The translations under genes and the position numbers were made by a program. From CF-39 sp035651155 (lineage in GTDB: Bacteria > Chloroflexota > Limnocylindria > P2-11E), in contig DASRGG010000025.1 in assembly GCA_035651155.1 (NCBI GenBank), positions 94,231-158,230 on the forward strand: 64,000 nt of DNA. The letters are read 5' to 3'. Below the pieces are notes generated by a model. That model was not told the origin of the DNA. It ran no database searches and was given only the letters and a program-made list of their open reading frames with translations. Below, piece by piece: positions 50,170 through 59,053 of this stretch. The number at the start of each line of letters is the position of its first letter. The stretch's first letter is position 1.

Positions 50170-51369
50170 ATGAGCTCGATCGCACGCGAACCGCGCGGTG
50201 GGGATCTGCCCAGCGCGTTCACCGGGGCCCTCTTCGGCGCCCTGGCCATCGGCGTCGCGACAGCCCTCGTCGTCGGCGTGCTCGGCGCGACCGGGAACAT
50301 CCGCTCGGGCGGCGCCTCGCAGGCGACGACCGGCGGCGCCGCGACGACCGCGATGCCCGGCATGAGCGCGGTGCCGGGGACGGTGCCCCAGACCGGAGCG
50401 GGCGCCACCCAGGTGACCCTCCCGCCGGCGAAGGCCGTCACCGCGAAGACCATCGCGCGCCCGGCGACGGACGTCGCCGCTCCCGTGAACCGCGCCGCGC
50501 CCGCGACCGTGCGGGTCGATCTCCAGACGCAGGAGGTCACAGCCGAGATCGAGAAGGGCGAGACCTACACCTACTGGACCTTCAACGGCCAGATCCCGGG
50601 CCCGATGATCCGTGTGCGCGTCGGCGACACGGTCGAGCTGCACCTGAAGAACTCCGCCAGCAGCGTGATGACGCACTCCATCGACCTGCACGCCGTGAAC
50701 GGCCCGGGCGGTGGCGCGACCGCGACCCAGACGATGCCCGGCATGGAGACGACCGTCACCTTCAAGGCGCTCAACCCCGGCGCGTACATCTACCACTGCG
50801 CGACCGCGCCGATCCCGCAGCACATCGCGAACGGGATGTACGGGATGATCGTCGTCGAGCCCGAGGCCGGCCTTCCGAAGGTCGATCGCGAGTTCTACGT
50901 CATGCAGGCCGAGCTGTACACGAGCGCGCGGCTCGGCGTCGCCGGCCACCACGACTTCGACGCGATCAAGATGGACAACGAAGAGCCGGACTACGTCGTG
51001 TTCAACGGCAAGGTCGGCTCTCTCACCGGAGACAGCGCGATGAAGGCGAATGTCGGAGAGACCGTCCGCATCTTCTTCGGCGTCGGCGGCTTCCTCTCCT
51101 CGAACCTGCACCTCATCGGCGAGATCTTCGACAAGGTGTACCCGGAGGCCGCGTTCGGCAGCCCACCGAACCAGAACGTGCAGACGACCGTCGTGCCCGC
51201 GGGCGGCGCCACGGTCGTCGAGTTCAAGCTGAACGTTCCCGGCACGTACACGCTCGTCGATCACGCTCTGCCCCGCGCGCTCGACAAGGGCGCCGCCGCG
51301 CAGATCGTCGTGGCCGGTGCCGAGGACAAGACCATCTACAGCGGGCCGCTGTCAGGAGCGGGCCACTAG
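50170..51369 (+). CDS. nirK: Membrane-anchored copper-containing nitrite reductase
   Basis: 399 residues. One N-terminal helix (about 18-42) and a glycine/threonine/methionine-rich linker precede two cupredoxin domains. Ligands match NirK: type 1 copper His169, Cys210, His218, Met223; type 2 copper His174, His209 and His365; catalytic Asp172 in HSIDLH and His314 in SNLHLIGEIFDKVY. It reduces nitrite to nitric oxide outside the membrane. GGAGGTCAGGAG precedes the ATG. The gene converges with the propeller-M23 gene, their stops overlapping. Confidence 0.92.
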   Translation: MSSIAREPRGGDLPSAFTGALFGALAIGVATALVVGVLGATGNIRSGGASQATTGGAATTAMPGMSAVPGTVPQTGAGATQVTLPPAKAVTAKTIARPATDVAAPVNRAAPATVRVDLQTQEVTAEIEKGETYTYWTFNGQIPGPMIRVRVGDTVELHLKNSASSVMTHSIDLHAVNGPGGGATATQTMPGMETTVTFKALNPGAYIYHCATAPIPQHIANGMYGMIVVEPEAGLPKVDREFYVMQAELYTSARLGVAGHHDFDAIKMDNEEPDYVVFNGKVGSLTGDSAMKANVGETVRIFFGVGGFLSSNLHLIGEIFDKVYPEAAFGSPPNQNVQTTVVPAGGATVVEFKLNVPGTYTLVDHALPRALDKGAAAQIVVAGAEDKTIYSGPLSGAGH

Positions 51370-52793
51370 AACGTCAGCGGATCGACGATGCGACCGGCGA
51401 GCGTCACCTCCCAGTGGGTGTGCGGACCGGTCGTCACGCCGGTCATGCCGATGAGCGCGATGGGCTGGCCGCGCAGGACGCGGTCGCCCACGCGCACGAG
51501 CGGCAGGCTCGTGTGGTAGACGCAGCTCTCGAGCGCGCCGCGATGCTGCACGCAGACACGGTTCCCGCCGACGTTCACCCGCTCCAGGGAGGTGACGACG
51601 CCGTCGTCGTCCGCGGTGACGAGCGATCCGAAGGGCGTGGCGAGGTCGATACCGCTGTGCGATCCCTGGAGGAACTGCGAGATCTCGCCGGCCGTGGGAC
51701 GCACCAGGCGCCCGGGGCCCTCGTTCATCCGCGCCACGCGCTCCGCGGCGTCGGGTGCCGGCCGCGCGGCGGTCGGCGCACCGCCGCAGCGGTACACCTC
51801 GAGCCGCGTGGTGTGCGCTCCGGTCCGGGAGACGCCCACGAAGTACCGGCCGTCCGGGCTGAAGGCGCGCGCGCCCAGCAGGTTCGGCAGCGTCGCGATC
51901 GGCGGTCCGCCGGGCGCGTCCCAGACGTGGAAGGCGTCGAAGGCGTCGCCGCCCGGCACCGTCGGCGAGACCGTGCCGAGGAGCAGCGTCCGTCCATCGG
52001 GCGCCCAGGCATGGACCGCACGTGCCTCCGCGACGTTCTTCGTCCCGGTATCCGGGTCGCGCAGCTCGACCCGGTCCACGTCGCGTACGAGCAAGGCATG
52101 GCCTGACGGCGCCCACTCGATGTAGCGTGCGTCGCCGGTGTCGAGCGGCACCAGGTCGCCGGTCGCGGTGGTCCCGAGGTAGCGCTCGAGCGTGCCGTCC
52201 TGCGAGTAGCGCGTGAGCGTGAACGCCGTCCCGTCGCCGCTGAAGTACACGTCGTCGCGCGGATACTTCGGCACGTACGGCGGCGCGATCACGGAGATCG
52301 TGCGCACGGCGCCGTCGCGCCACTCGCGGATGGTGTTCTTCTCGATGAACACCAGTCCGTCGCCGACCCAGCGCACGCGCGGGATCGTCGGAGCGAGCCG
52401 CGCCACGACGCGATCGTCGTGTACGACCCGCAGCTCGTCCGCGTCCGGGCCCCAGTACGAGATGTACGCGCCCGTGCCCGACCAATCGACCTCGTCGCCC
52501 ACACCGATGGGCCAGAGGCGCCCGGTGCGGATGTCGAGCGTGTCGGCGACCTCGACCTCGCGGTAGCCGGCTGGCGAGCGCGTGGACGGCACGCGCGCGA
52601 ACCAGACCAGCGCGAGCGTGTGGCCGTCGGGGGACCACTGCGCTTCCATCACGTTCTCGACCGCGGTCGTCGCGACCGGCCGCACGCAATGCAGCGAGGG
52701 CGCGGGCTCGGGGTCTTCGGGCGGCGTGACCGCGTCCGCGGGACGCCCGCCGAGCACGAGGGCCGCGCCGAGCAGCACCGCGAGGAGGCGCAT
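51366..52793 (-). CDS. Secreted beta-propeller plus M23 peptidase
   Basis: 475 residues. Signal peptide (MRLLAVLLGAALVLGGRPADA), then about 300 residues of WD40/TolB-like repeats (AQWSPDGHTLALVWF, AWAPDGRTLLLGT, AFSPDGRYFVGVS), then an M23 domain with HSGIDLATPFG and HTHWEV. The M23 part closely resembles that of the LysM gene at 33430 (both have CVxHxGxLxxCxYHTS and GMTGVTTGPHxHWEV). The propeller may dock the peptidase on a wall or membrane partner. All zinc ligands are present. Confidence 0.88.
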   Translation of the reverse strand: MRLLAVLLGAALVLGGRPADAVTPPEDPEPAPSLHCVRPVATTAVENVMEAQWSPDGHTLALVWFARVPSTRSPAGYREVEVADTLDIRTGRLWPIGVGDEVDWSGTGAYISYWGPDADELRVVHDDRVVARLAPTIPRVRWVGDGLVFIEKNTIREWRDGAVRTISVIAPPYVPKYPRDDVYFSGDGTAFTLTRYSQDGTLERYLGTTATGDLVPLDTGDARYIEWAPSGHALLVRDVDRVELRDPDTGTKNVAEARAVHAWAPDGRTLLLGTVSPTVPGGDAFDAFHVWDAPGGPPIATLPNLLGARAFSPDGRYFVGVSRTGAHTTRLEVYRCGGAPTAARPAPDAAERVARMNEGPGRLVRPTAGEISQFLQGSHSGIDLATPFGSLVTADDDGVVTSLERVNVGGNRVCVQHRGALESCVYHTSLPLVRVGDRVLRGQPIALIGMTGVTTGPHTHWEVTLAGRIVDPLTF

Positions 52794-52935
52794 CCGTCGA
52801 GTGTGCGACTTGACGTGTACGAATGGAGGTGTCGGGGCGCTCTCACCGTACCGCGGCGGCGGGGAGTGCCGGCCCGGCGGTCGGCCGCCGAGCGGGGGAT
52901 GGTCGCCGCGGCCCGCGGCCCCCATCCTGCGGCGG

Positions 52936-53742
52936 ATGCGGAAGATGACAGCCGATCCGTTCGCGCTGCGCCTCTTCGCGGAGGCGCAGGAGGGGATCGC
53001 GGTCTTCGACGAGACGGGCGCGCTCGTCGCCTGGAACGTCGCCGCGCGCACCATCACCGGATGGGACGAGGCTGCGGCGGCGACGCACGACCTGCTCGCG
53101 AAGGGCGCCGGCATGCTCGAGATCCGCGACGGCACGTGGGTCGACCTGCGCCGCTCCGCGGTCGCGACGGATTCGGGAGAGCTGCGCGTCGTCATGCTCG
53201 CGGACGCCTCGGCGCAGGTGGCGCTGCGCGAGGCGCGCCGTCACCTCACCGATGGCGGCCTCATCGACCGCGTCACCCAGCTGGCCGGACCGCAGATCGC
53301 GTACGGACACATCGAGCGGAGCGTGGCCCTGGCACGGCGCGACGCGCGGGCCGTCGGTGTGCTCGCGGTCGGCGTCGACATCCCGCCCGTGGCCGAGACG
53401 GTCCCCATGGACGAGCTCATGCGGCAGCTCGGCAAGCGGCTCATCGCGGCGACGCGCGCCAGTGACCTCGCCGCGCGGCCCGGTGACGACGAGCTGCTCG
53501 TCGTGCTCACGGCGATGGCGCACGCGAACGACGCCGCGATCGTCGGCGTACGGCTGCTGCTCACGCTGTCGCGGCCGTACGTGCTGCAGGGCCGCGAACG
53601 CTCCGCGACGATCAGCATCGGTGTCGCGTCGTTCCCGACGGACGGGGATTCCTGCGAGGCCGTGCTCGCAGCGGCGCGCGCCGCCGTGACGCGCGTCCGC
53701 TCGGAGGGTGGCGGATACCGCGTGGCTGCCGCGCTCGCCTGA
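52936..53742 (+). CDS. PAS domain plus degenerate GGDEF protein
   Basis: 268 residues. N-terminal PAS (LFAEAQEGIAVFDETGALVAWNVAARTITGW), then a GGDEF-fold domain with KRLIAATRASDLAARPGDDELLVVL and ATISIGVASFP. The active-site loop is PGDDEL instead of GGDEF/GGEEF, so cyclic di-GMP synthesis is unlikely; it may be a sensor or nucleotide-binding protein. ATG 52936 is at the start of homology; an ATG three codons on is an alternative. Confidence 0.8.
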   Translation: MRKMTADPFALRLFAEAQEGIAVFDETGALVAWNVAARTITGWDEAAAATHDLLAKGAGMLEIRDGTWVDLRRSAVATDSGELRVVMLADASAQVALREARRHLTDGGLIDRVTQLAGPQIAYGHIERSVALARRDARAVGVLAVGVDIPPVAETVPMDELMRQLGKRLIAATRASDLAARPGDDELLVVLTAMAHANDAAIVGVRLLLTLSRPYVLQGRERSATISIGVASFPTDGDSCEAVLAAARAAVTRVRSEGGGYRVAAALA

Positions 53743-53790
53743 TCGCGGCAGGCCGCAGGTCGGCGCTCCTGTAGAAAGGAGCGTGGCGAG

Positions 53791-55215
53791 ATGACCGCAC
53801 GACCCACGCTGCTCCTCGTCATCGCGGCGCTCGTGTCCGCCTGCGATCCGGGTCCGCCGACCGCGGTCAGCGCCTCGCCCGTGACCTCGGCCGCGCCGTC
53901 GGCCACCGCGGTGCCGCCGACCGGCGCGGCGACCCCGTCCCCGGCGAGCTCCGCACCCGCCGGTCCGGCGGAATGGTCGACCTATCACGGCGACGCGGCG
54001 CGCACCGGTACGAGCAGCGAGGTCGCGTCGTTCACGTCGGTGGACGTCGCGTGGCAGACCGATGTCCTGACGGGCGACATCTACGCCGCGCCGATCGTCG
54101 TGAACGGCAGCGCGATCGTCGCGACCGAGCGGAACGTGGTGTACGCCTTCGACGCGCGTACGGGGCAGCCACGGTGGCGCGCGGCGCTCGGGACCCCGGT
54201 GGACGCGACCACGCTGCCGTGCGGGAACATCCGGCCGGTCACCGGCATCACCGGCACGCCCGTCGCCGACGCGCGCGCGGGGCTCGTGTACGTCGTGGCT
54301 TTCGAGCAGACGTACCACCACGAGCTCTACGCGCTCGAGGTCGCGACCGGCGCGATCCGGTTCCATCGCACGGTCGACCCGCCGGGGGCCGATCCGAAGG
54401 TCCATCAGCAGCGCGCGGCGCTCGCGCTCGCGAACGGGCGCGTGTACGTCGCGTACGGCGGCCTCGCGGGAGACTGCGGCGCGTATCGCGGGTCCGTCGT
54501 CGGCGTGTCCGCCGCGTCGGGCGACGGCGAGCTTCTCTCCTACCGCGTGCCGGCGAACCGCGAGGCCGGGATCTGGGCGCCCTCGGGCATCGCGGTCGAC
54601 GCGAACGGACGCCTCTTCGTGGTGACGGGGAACAGCGATTCGAATGGGAGATACGACTACAACGACGCCGTCCTGCGGCTCTCGCCCGACCTCGCGCTCG
54701 AGGACTACTGGGCGCCGGCCGACTGGCTCTCGCTCTCGCGTACCGACACGGACATCGGATCCGTCGGACCGACGCTGCTGCCCGACGGACGCGTCATCGA
54801 GGCGGGGAAGAACGGCGTGCTCTATCTGCTGAACGCGTCGAGCCTCGGCGGCATCGGGGGCGAGCTCGCCCGCCTCAAGGTGTGTGGCTCCATCTTCGGC
54901 GGCTTCGCCTACGCGAGCGGCGTCGCGTACACGCCGTGCAGCGATGGCCTCGCCGCGGTGCAGATCAGCGGCACGGCCCTACGCACGCTGTGGCGCGGGC
55001 CGCGCGGAACAAATGGCCCACCGATCGTCGCTGGGGGCGCCGCCTGGGTGACCGCGTACGACGCCGGCGTCGTGTACGCGCTCGATCTCGCGAGCGGCGC
55101 CACGCGCTTCCAGCGCACCGTCGGTCCGATGCAGCACTTCACGACGCTGACGGCGTTCGGTGACGAGATCCTCGTCGCGGCGGGAGGCCGCCTCATCGCG
55201 CTGCGGATGCGATAG
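53791..55215 (+). CDS. PQQ-like beta-propeller lipoprotein
   Basis: 474 residues. Lipoprotein signal LLLVIAALVSACDPG with the lipobox cysteine, an alanine/serine/proline/threonine-rich linker, then PQQ-type propeller blades (VVYAFDARTGQPRWRA, LYALEVATGAIRFHR, VVYALDLASGATRFQR). No quinoprotein dehydrogenase catalytic motifs were seen, so it is a scaffold or binding lipoprotein like BamB relatives rather than an enzyme. AAAGGAG precedes the ATG. Confidence 0.85.
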   Translation: MTARPTLLLVIAALVSACDPGPPTAVSASPVTSAAPSATAVPPTGAATPSPASSAPAGPAEWSTYHGDAARTGTSSEVASFTSVDVAWQTDVLTGDIYAAPIVVNGSAIVATERNVVYAFDARTGQPRWRAALGTPVDATTLPCGNIRPVTGITGTPVADARAGLVYVVAFEQTYHHELYALEVATGAIRFHRTVDPPGADPKVHQQRAALALANGRVYVAYGGLAGDCGAYRGSVVGVSAASGDGELLSYRVPANREAGIWAPSGIAVDANGRLFVVTGNSDSNGRYDYNDAVLRLSPDLALEDYWAPADWLSLSRTDTDIGSVGPTLLPDGRVIEAGKNGVLYLLNASSLGGIGGELARLKVCGSIFGGFAYASGVAYTPCSDGLAAVQISGTALRTLWRGPRGTNGPPIVAGGAAWVTAYDAGVVYALDLASGATRFQRTVGPMQHFTTLTAFGDEILVAAGGRLIALRMR

Positions 55216-55245
55216 GGCGGCGTCGTTCGCGACCGTCCGGCGGCG

Positions 55246-56682
55246 TCAGTAGCCCTCGAGCACGAGATCGCCGTTCTCGAGGGCGAAGTGGCGGCCGCCA
55301 CCGATCTCGACGTAGGACACCTCGACACCACTGTCCGCCGGCACGGCGCGCGCCAGCCATCGCGGGCGCGCGCGGACCTCGCCGAGGAAGAGGATCGCGT
55401 AGCGAGTCCCAGGGGCGAAGGTCAGGTCCTGCGATCCGCGGCGAGGCACGACCTGGACCGACCGGTAGCCCGGCAGGTAGTAGCGGGCGTGCTGGATCGC
55501 GTCCCGCGCGAGGATGACCGTATCGGCGGGCGAGAAGCGCGCGTGGATCGCCGCGATGCGGGCCTCGAGACCGAGGTCATGCCCGCGGAGCGCGGCCACC
55601 GCGAAACGGCCGTGCCCAAAGAGGAACGACTGGGCGTTGAGGGCAGCCAGCACGACGAATGCGACCGTGAGCGCGCGCCGCGTGAGCGCTCGTCGCGCGG
55701 GGGTCAGCAGCTCGTCGGCGCCGACGGCGATGACGAGTGCGAGCGGGATCGCGACGGAGAGGGTGTAGGCCCACTCGCCGATGTGGAAGAGCAGGTACAC
55801 GAGGAGCGCGGGTGCGGTCCAGAGGACGAGTGGCCATGCGAGCTCGCGACGGCGCCGCGCGATCGCGATCGCGCCGATCGGCACGAGCGGCGCGAGCCAG
55901 TGGACCTGCCAGCGAAGGCCGACGGCGGCGATCGAGGCGTTGCGCAGCAGGGTCCGCGAGTCGTCGCTTGCGAGCATCCCCAGGCCGAAGATCTGCGATC
56001 GCAGCGCCGCAAGGTAGCGTTCGGGGCCCTCTGACAGGACGACCGTCGGCACGGCCCACACGACACAGCCGGCACCCGCGGCAAGTGCTCCGAGCAGCAC
56101 GGCGCGCCGGCCGTGGCCGAGCATCGACCAGAGCCAGAGCGGTCCGAGCACCATGAGCAGGTCCTGCCGGAATCCGGAGGCGAGCCCCAGGGTGAGTGAC
56201 GCGAGGACCGCCGCACGCAGGCTTCCGCGGCGTGCCATCCAGAGCAAGAGCCCGACGGCGCCGGACAGGAGCGCGAGGAGCGTGTATGGGTAGGCGACCT
56301 CGCTGTAGTGCCACAGCAGCGGCGAGGCGAGCGTTGTGAGCGCTGCGAAGACGCCGATCCGCCATGAGACTCGTAGCCCGACGACGAACGCGAGGGCGAC
56401 GGTCGCGGCGCCCGCGACGATGCTCACCGCGACGAGACCGGCGTTCGCGTCGCCGAGCATCCACGCGGCAGCGCGCGCGACGAGCACGTAGAGGAGGTAG
56501 CCCGGCGGGTGTGGGCGGCCCTGCGCGACGTCGAAGGCCTCGATCGCGCGCGCGTACAGGACCGAGTCCCAGGCCCAGAGGACCCGGGACGCGAAGGGGA
56601 AGCGCAGCGCGAGGGCGATACCGAAGAGCAGGACGACGACGAGCGGCGCACGACGAGCGAGCGGCCACGAGAGCGTGGTCAT
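55246..56682 (-). CDS. GT-C fold membrane glycosyltransferase (ArnT/PMT-like)
   Basis: 478 residues with about eleven helices. The first outside loop after helix 1 has the acidic motif of GT-C enzymes, WAWDSVLYARAIEAFDVAQG then RPHPPGYLLYVL. A C-terminal soluble domain with AGIHARFSPADTVILARD-like text follows the helices. It should transfer a sugar from a lipid carrier to an outside acceptor. ATG 56682 is preferred; an in-frame start thirteen codons upstream is possible. Confidence 0.8.
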   Translation of the reverse strand: MTTLSWPLARRAPLVVVLLFGIALALRFPFASRVLWAWDSVLYARAIEAFDVAQGRPHPPGYLLYVLVARAAAWMLGDANAGLVAVSIVAGAATVALAFVVGLRVSWRIGVFAALTTLASPLLWHYSEVAYPYTLLALLSGAVGLLLWMARRGSLRAAVLASLTLGLASGFRQDLLMVLGPLWLWSMLGHGRRAVLLGALAAGAGCVVWAVPTVVLSEGPERYLAALRSQIFGLGMLASDDSRTLLRNASIAAVGLRWQVHWLAPLVPIGAIAIARRRRELAWPLVLWTAPALLVYLLFHIGEWAYTLSVAIPLALVIAVGADELLTPARRALTRRALTVAFVVLAALNAQSFLFGHGRFAVAALRGHDLGLEARIAAIHARFSPADTVILARDAIQHARYYLPGYRSVQVVPRRGSQDLTFAPGTRYAILFLGEVRARPRWLARAVPADSGVEVSYVEIGGGRHFALENGDLVLEGY

Positions 56683-56906
56683 GCGCGAGCGCGGATGCGC
56701 CGCCGGCCCCGAGCGCCCCACCCAAGCCTCCCCGCTGTCGCCGCCTCAGGAGGTTGGTCCCGAGGGATCGCGCTCCTCGACGCGCTGGGACGGCGACACG
56801 ACCTCGTTCCCCTTCGCGATCGTATCGGACGCGAGCTTCTCGAAGGGCGTCATCATCCGTCCGACCGCCGCGTAGGGTTCGGGGCCCCGCCGGCGTCTAC
56901 CGTGCG
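56683..56906. other. Gap between GT-C gene and anti-sigma gene
   Basis: A rightward frame at 56675-56875 ends RWDGDTTSFPFAIVSDASFS then KGVIIRPTAA and looks mildly coding, but it overlaps the GT-C start and has no recognised family. No promoter is clear. Confidence 0.3.
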
Positions 56907-57782
56907 ATGGACCAGGTCGATCTCGATCGCGTCGCCCGGCTGCTGGAGGCCGAGGGACGCTCGCTCGCCCCGCCGCCGGGGGCCCTCGGGCGCGTCATGG
57001 CACGGGCGCGCACGGCGCGACCCCACCCCAGGACCAGCTGGATCTCCGGCTGGCCGCGACCGGCGCTGGCAGTGATCGCCGTCGCCCTGCTCCTCGTGGG
57101 TCTGGGCGGCGGCGCGTACGCCAGCACCCCGGGCGAGCCGCTCTTCGGTGTGCAGCGCGCGCTCGATGAGGCCTATCTCGCTCTCCCACGCGCGCCGCAG
57201 GACGCGGCGCGTGCCTCGGTAGGCGTGGCCGAGCGCCGTGTCGCGCAGGCGACGAGCGTGCGGGCCACGGTCTCCGTGGACGCGCTCCGCGTGACGCTCG
57301 ACGACGCCCTGCGCTACTTCGCCAGGGCGCGCGCGACGCTCGCGCGGCTTCCCGAGGGGCAGCGCACGCAGGCCTTCAGCATCCTCGCGGCGGCCGAGCG
57401 CTCCGCGCACGCTCGCCTCACCGGGTCGCGGAGCCAGATCAAAAGCAGTGGCCCGACCGACGACGCGAACGTGAACGACGACGTGGTCGACCAGGTCGGC
57501 AGCCAGCTCGCGCAGGACGCGGAGCAGGACGAGAGGGACGGCGGACAGCAAGGGCCCGGCACGCAGGAGGGCGGCCCCGTGCCGGGGGCGGGTCCGAGCG
57601 GAAGCAGCGGCACACCCGAGCCGAAGGAATCGCCCGAGCCGAAGGAATCGGACCAGCCGAGCTCCGGCCGGGGCGGGACCGAACACACGAACCCGCAGCC
57701 GACGAACGGGGTCGACCGGGAGCAGAAGGGCGGCTCCGGCGACACGGGTACGGGCGAGGGCGACGAAGGTACTGGGCCGTAG
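56907..57782 (+). CDS. Anti-sigma-factor-like membrane protein (DUF5667 type)
   Basis: 291 residues. Residues 1-50 form a small cytoplasmic region, helix 51-71 crosses the membrane, and the outside part reads YASTPGEPLFGVQRALDEAYLAL then ARASVGVAERRVAQATSVRA, the DUF5667 pattern. The C-terminal third is low-complexity (EPKESPEPKESDQPSSGRGG, GDTGTGEGDEGTGP). With the ECF sigma gene two genes downstream it is a likely regulator of that sigma factor. Confidence 0.75.
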   Translation: MDQVDLDRVARLLEAEGRSLAPPPGALGRVMARARTARPHPRTSWISGWPRPALAVIAVALLLVGLGGGAYASTPGEPLFGVQRALDEAYLALPRAPQDAARASVGVAERRVAQATSVRATVSVDALRVTLDDALRYFARARATLARLPEGQRTQAFSILAAAERSAHARLTGSRSQIKSSGPTDDANVNDDVVDQVGSQLAQDAEQDERDGGQQGPGTQEGGPVPGAGPSGSSGTPEPKESPEPKESDQPSSGRGGTEHTNPQPTNGVDREQKGGSGDTGTGEGDEGTGP

Positions 57783-57850
57783 GGTCGGCCCCGATCGCGT
57801 CGTCTCCCTCAGCAGAAGAGCCAGCAGTGGTGGAAAGGAACCGAGAACAG

Positions 57851-58207
57851 ATGATGCATACGCTCCGGACCATGCTCGTCCTCGCGGCGGCGGCATTCGT
57901 GCTCGGCGGCGCGACGACGGCCTACGCACAGGACCCCGTGCCACCGGTGACGGGCACCTGCTCGACGGACGGCAGCGCGGACACCGGCAACAGCAACATC
58001 GACCAGAACAAGGACACCCAGACGGTGGACACCGCCGACGAGGCCGACACGGCCAACGATGGCGAGAAGACCACCGACACGGCGAACGACCAGTGCGGGC
58101 GCGACGAGACGGGCGACAAGCACGACGACGCCGCGGGCGCTGGGACCGCGACCAACACCGACGAGGGGAATGCGAACAACGCCGACGACGTGAAGCAGGA
58201 AAACTAG
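57851..58207 (+). CDS. Secreted acidic Asn/Asp/Thr-rich protein
   Basis: 118 residues. A signal peptide (TLRTMLVLAAAAFVLGGATTAYAQD) is followed by an acidic, disordered, repeat-like chain rich in D, T, N and A (TVDTADEADTANDGEKTTDT). The cleavage site would be after AYA. GGAAAGGAA precedes the start. It lies between the anti-sigma-like and ECF sigma genes and may be a target or ligand of that module. No family recognised. Confidence 0.7.
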   Translation: MMHTLRTMLVLAAAAFVLGGATTAYAQDPVPPVTGTCSTDGSADTGNSNIDQNKDTQTVDTADEADTANDGEKTTDTANDQCGRDETGDKHDDAAGAGTATNTDEGNANNADDVKQEN

Positions 58208-58247
58208 GCCGCTGACGGGCGCCCGCCGCGGCGCGTAGCGTCACGGC

Positions 58248-58793
58248 ATGATCGACGAGGAAGAGCTGGTCGCCGCGGCCCGCCGCGGCGACCGCTCGGC
58301 GTTCGCGACGCTCTACGAGCGCCACTTCCCGAGCGTGTATCGCTACGCGTACTTCCAGACCCCCACGGCCGCCGACGCCGAGGACGCGTCGGCGGACGCG
58401 TTCCTACGAGCCATCGAGCACGTGGACCGGTTCCACGGCGGCGCCGCGCAATTCGGGGGCTGGCTTTTCCGCATCACGCGCAACGTGATCATCGATCGGG
58501 CCCGCAGGACGCGGCCCGCGGTGGCCCTCGACGAAGCGACCGATGCCGCCATCCCCGATGGGGCGGGCGAGGTCGTGCAGCGCGTCGCGCTGCGCGCCGC
58601 GCTCGCGACGCTCAAGGAGGAGCAGCGCTCCGCCGTGGTGCTGCGCTTCGTCGTCGGGCTCTCGAGTCGCGAGGCCGGGGCGGTTCTCGGAAAGAGCGAG
58701 GGCGCCGTCGAGCAGCTCCAGCGCCGCGGGCTCGCCGCGCTCGCGAAGGTGCTCGGCTCCGCGGAGCCGCGCTCGCACCCTCCTCGCCCGTGA
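58248..58793 (+). CDS. ECF sigma factor (RpoE type)
   Basis: 181 residues. Region 2 (RSAFATLYERHFPSVYRYAY, AEDASADAFLRAIEHVDRF, FGGWLFRITRNVIID) and region 4 (LKEEQRSAVVLRFVVGLSSR, then EAGAVLGKSEGAVEQLQRRG) are both present. It directs RNA polymerase to stress promoters. The module order here is anti-sigma, secreted protein, sigma, the reverse of the usual order. A TGA-separated HTH fragment continues in the same frame. Confidence 0.93.
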   Translation: MIDEEELVAAARRGDRSAFATLYERHFPSVYRYAYFQTPTAADAEDASADAFLRAIEHVDRFHGGAAQFGGWLFRITRNVIIDRARRTRPAVALDEATDAAIPDGAGEVVQRVALRAALATLKEEQRSAVVLRFVVGLSSREAGAVLGKSEGAVEQLQRRGLAALAKVLGSAEPRSHPPRP

Positions 58794-59000
58794 GCCCGTC
58801 GCGGCGGCCGCGTCGGGCGGACTGAGTTCGCGCGGCTGGTCGGGGTTGACCCGTCCACGGTGCTGGATTGGATCCACCGTGACGCGCTCTATGCCCTCCG
58901 CCTTGGTCCCACGACGTACCGCATTCCGCTCGCTGTCGTGTTGCGGCGTCTCGAGCCAGAGCGAACGAAGCCCAGGCGCGTCGAGGTTGACGGCGGGTAG
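58794..59000 (+). pseudogene. Excisionase-like helix-turn-helix fragment without a start
   Basis: Directly after the sigma factor TGA and in the same frame, 68 codons end in TAG at 58998. They read RTEFARLVGVDPSTVLDWIH then RDALYALRLGPTTYRIPLAVVLRRLEPERTKPRR, an excisionase/MerR-type HTH. No ATG, GTG or TTG precedes it, so it is either a decayed gene or reachable only by reading through the sigma factor stop. Confidence 0.55.
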
Positions 59001-59053
59001 CTCGCCGATGACGCGCGTCAGCGGAGGCGCCGTGGCATGCCCGCTCGGGCGCG

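Noticed and set aside
57827..58207. Secreted Asn/Asp-rich protein as an ice-binding or RTX protein
   Set aside because: No calcium-binding nonapeptide or regular TxT spacing; composition alone is not enough.
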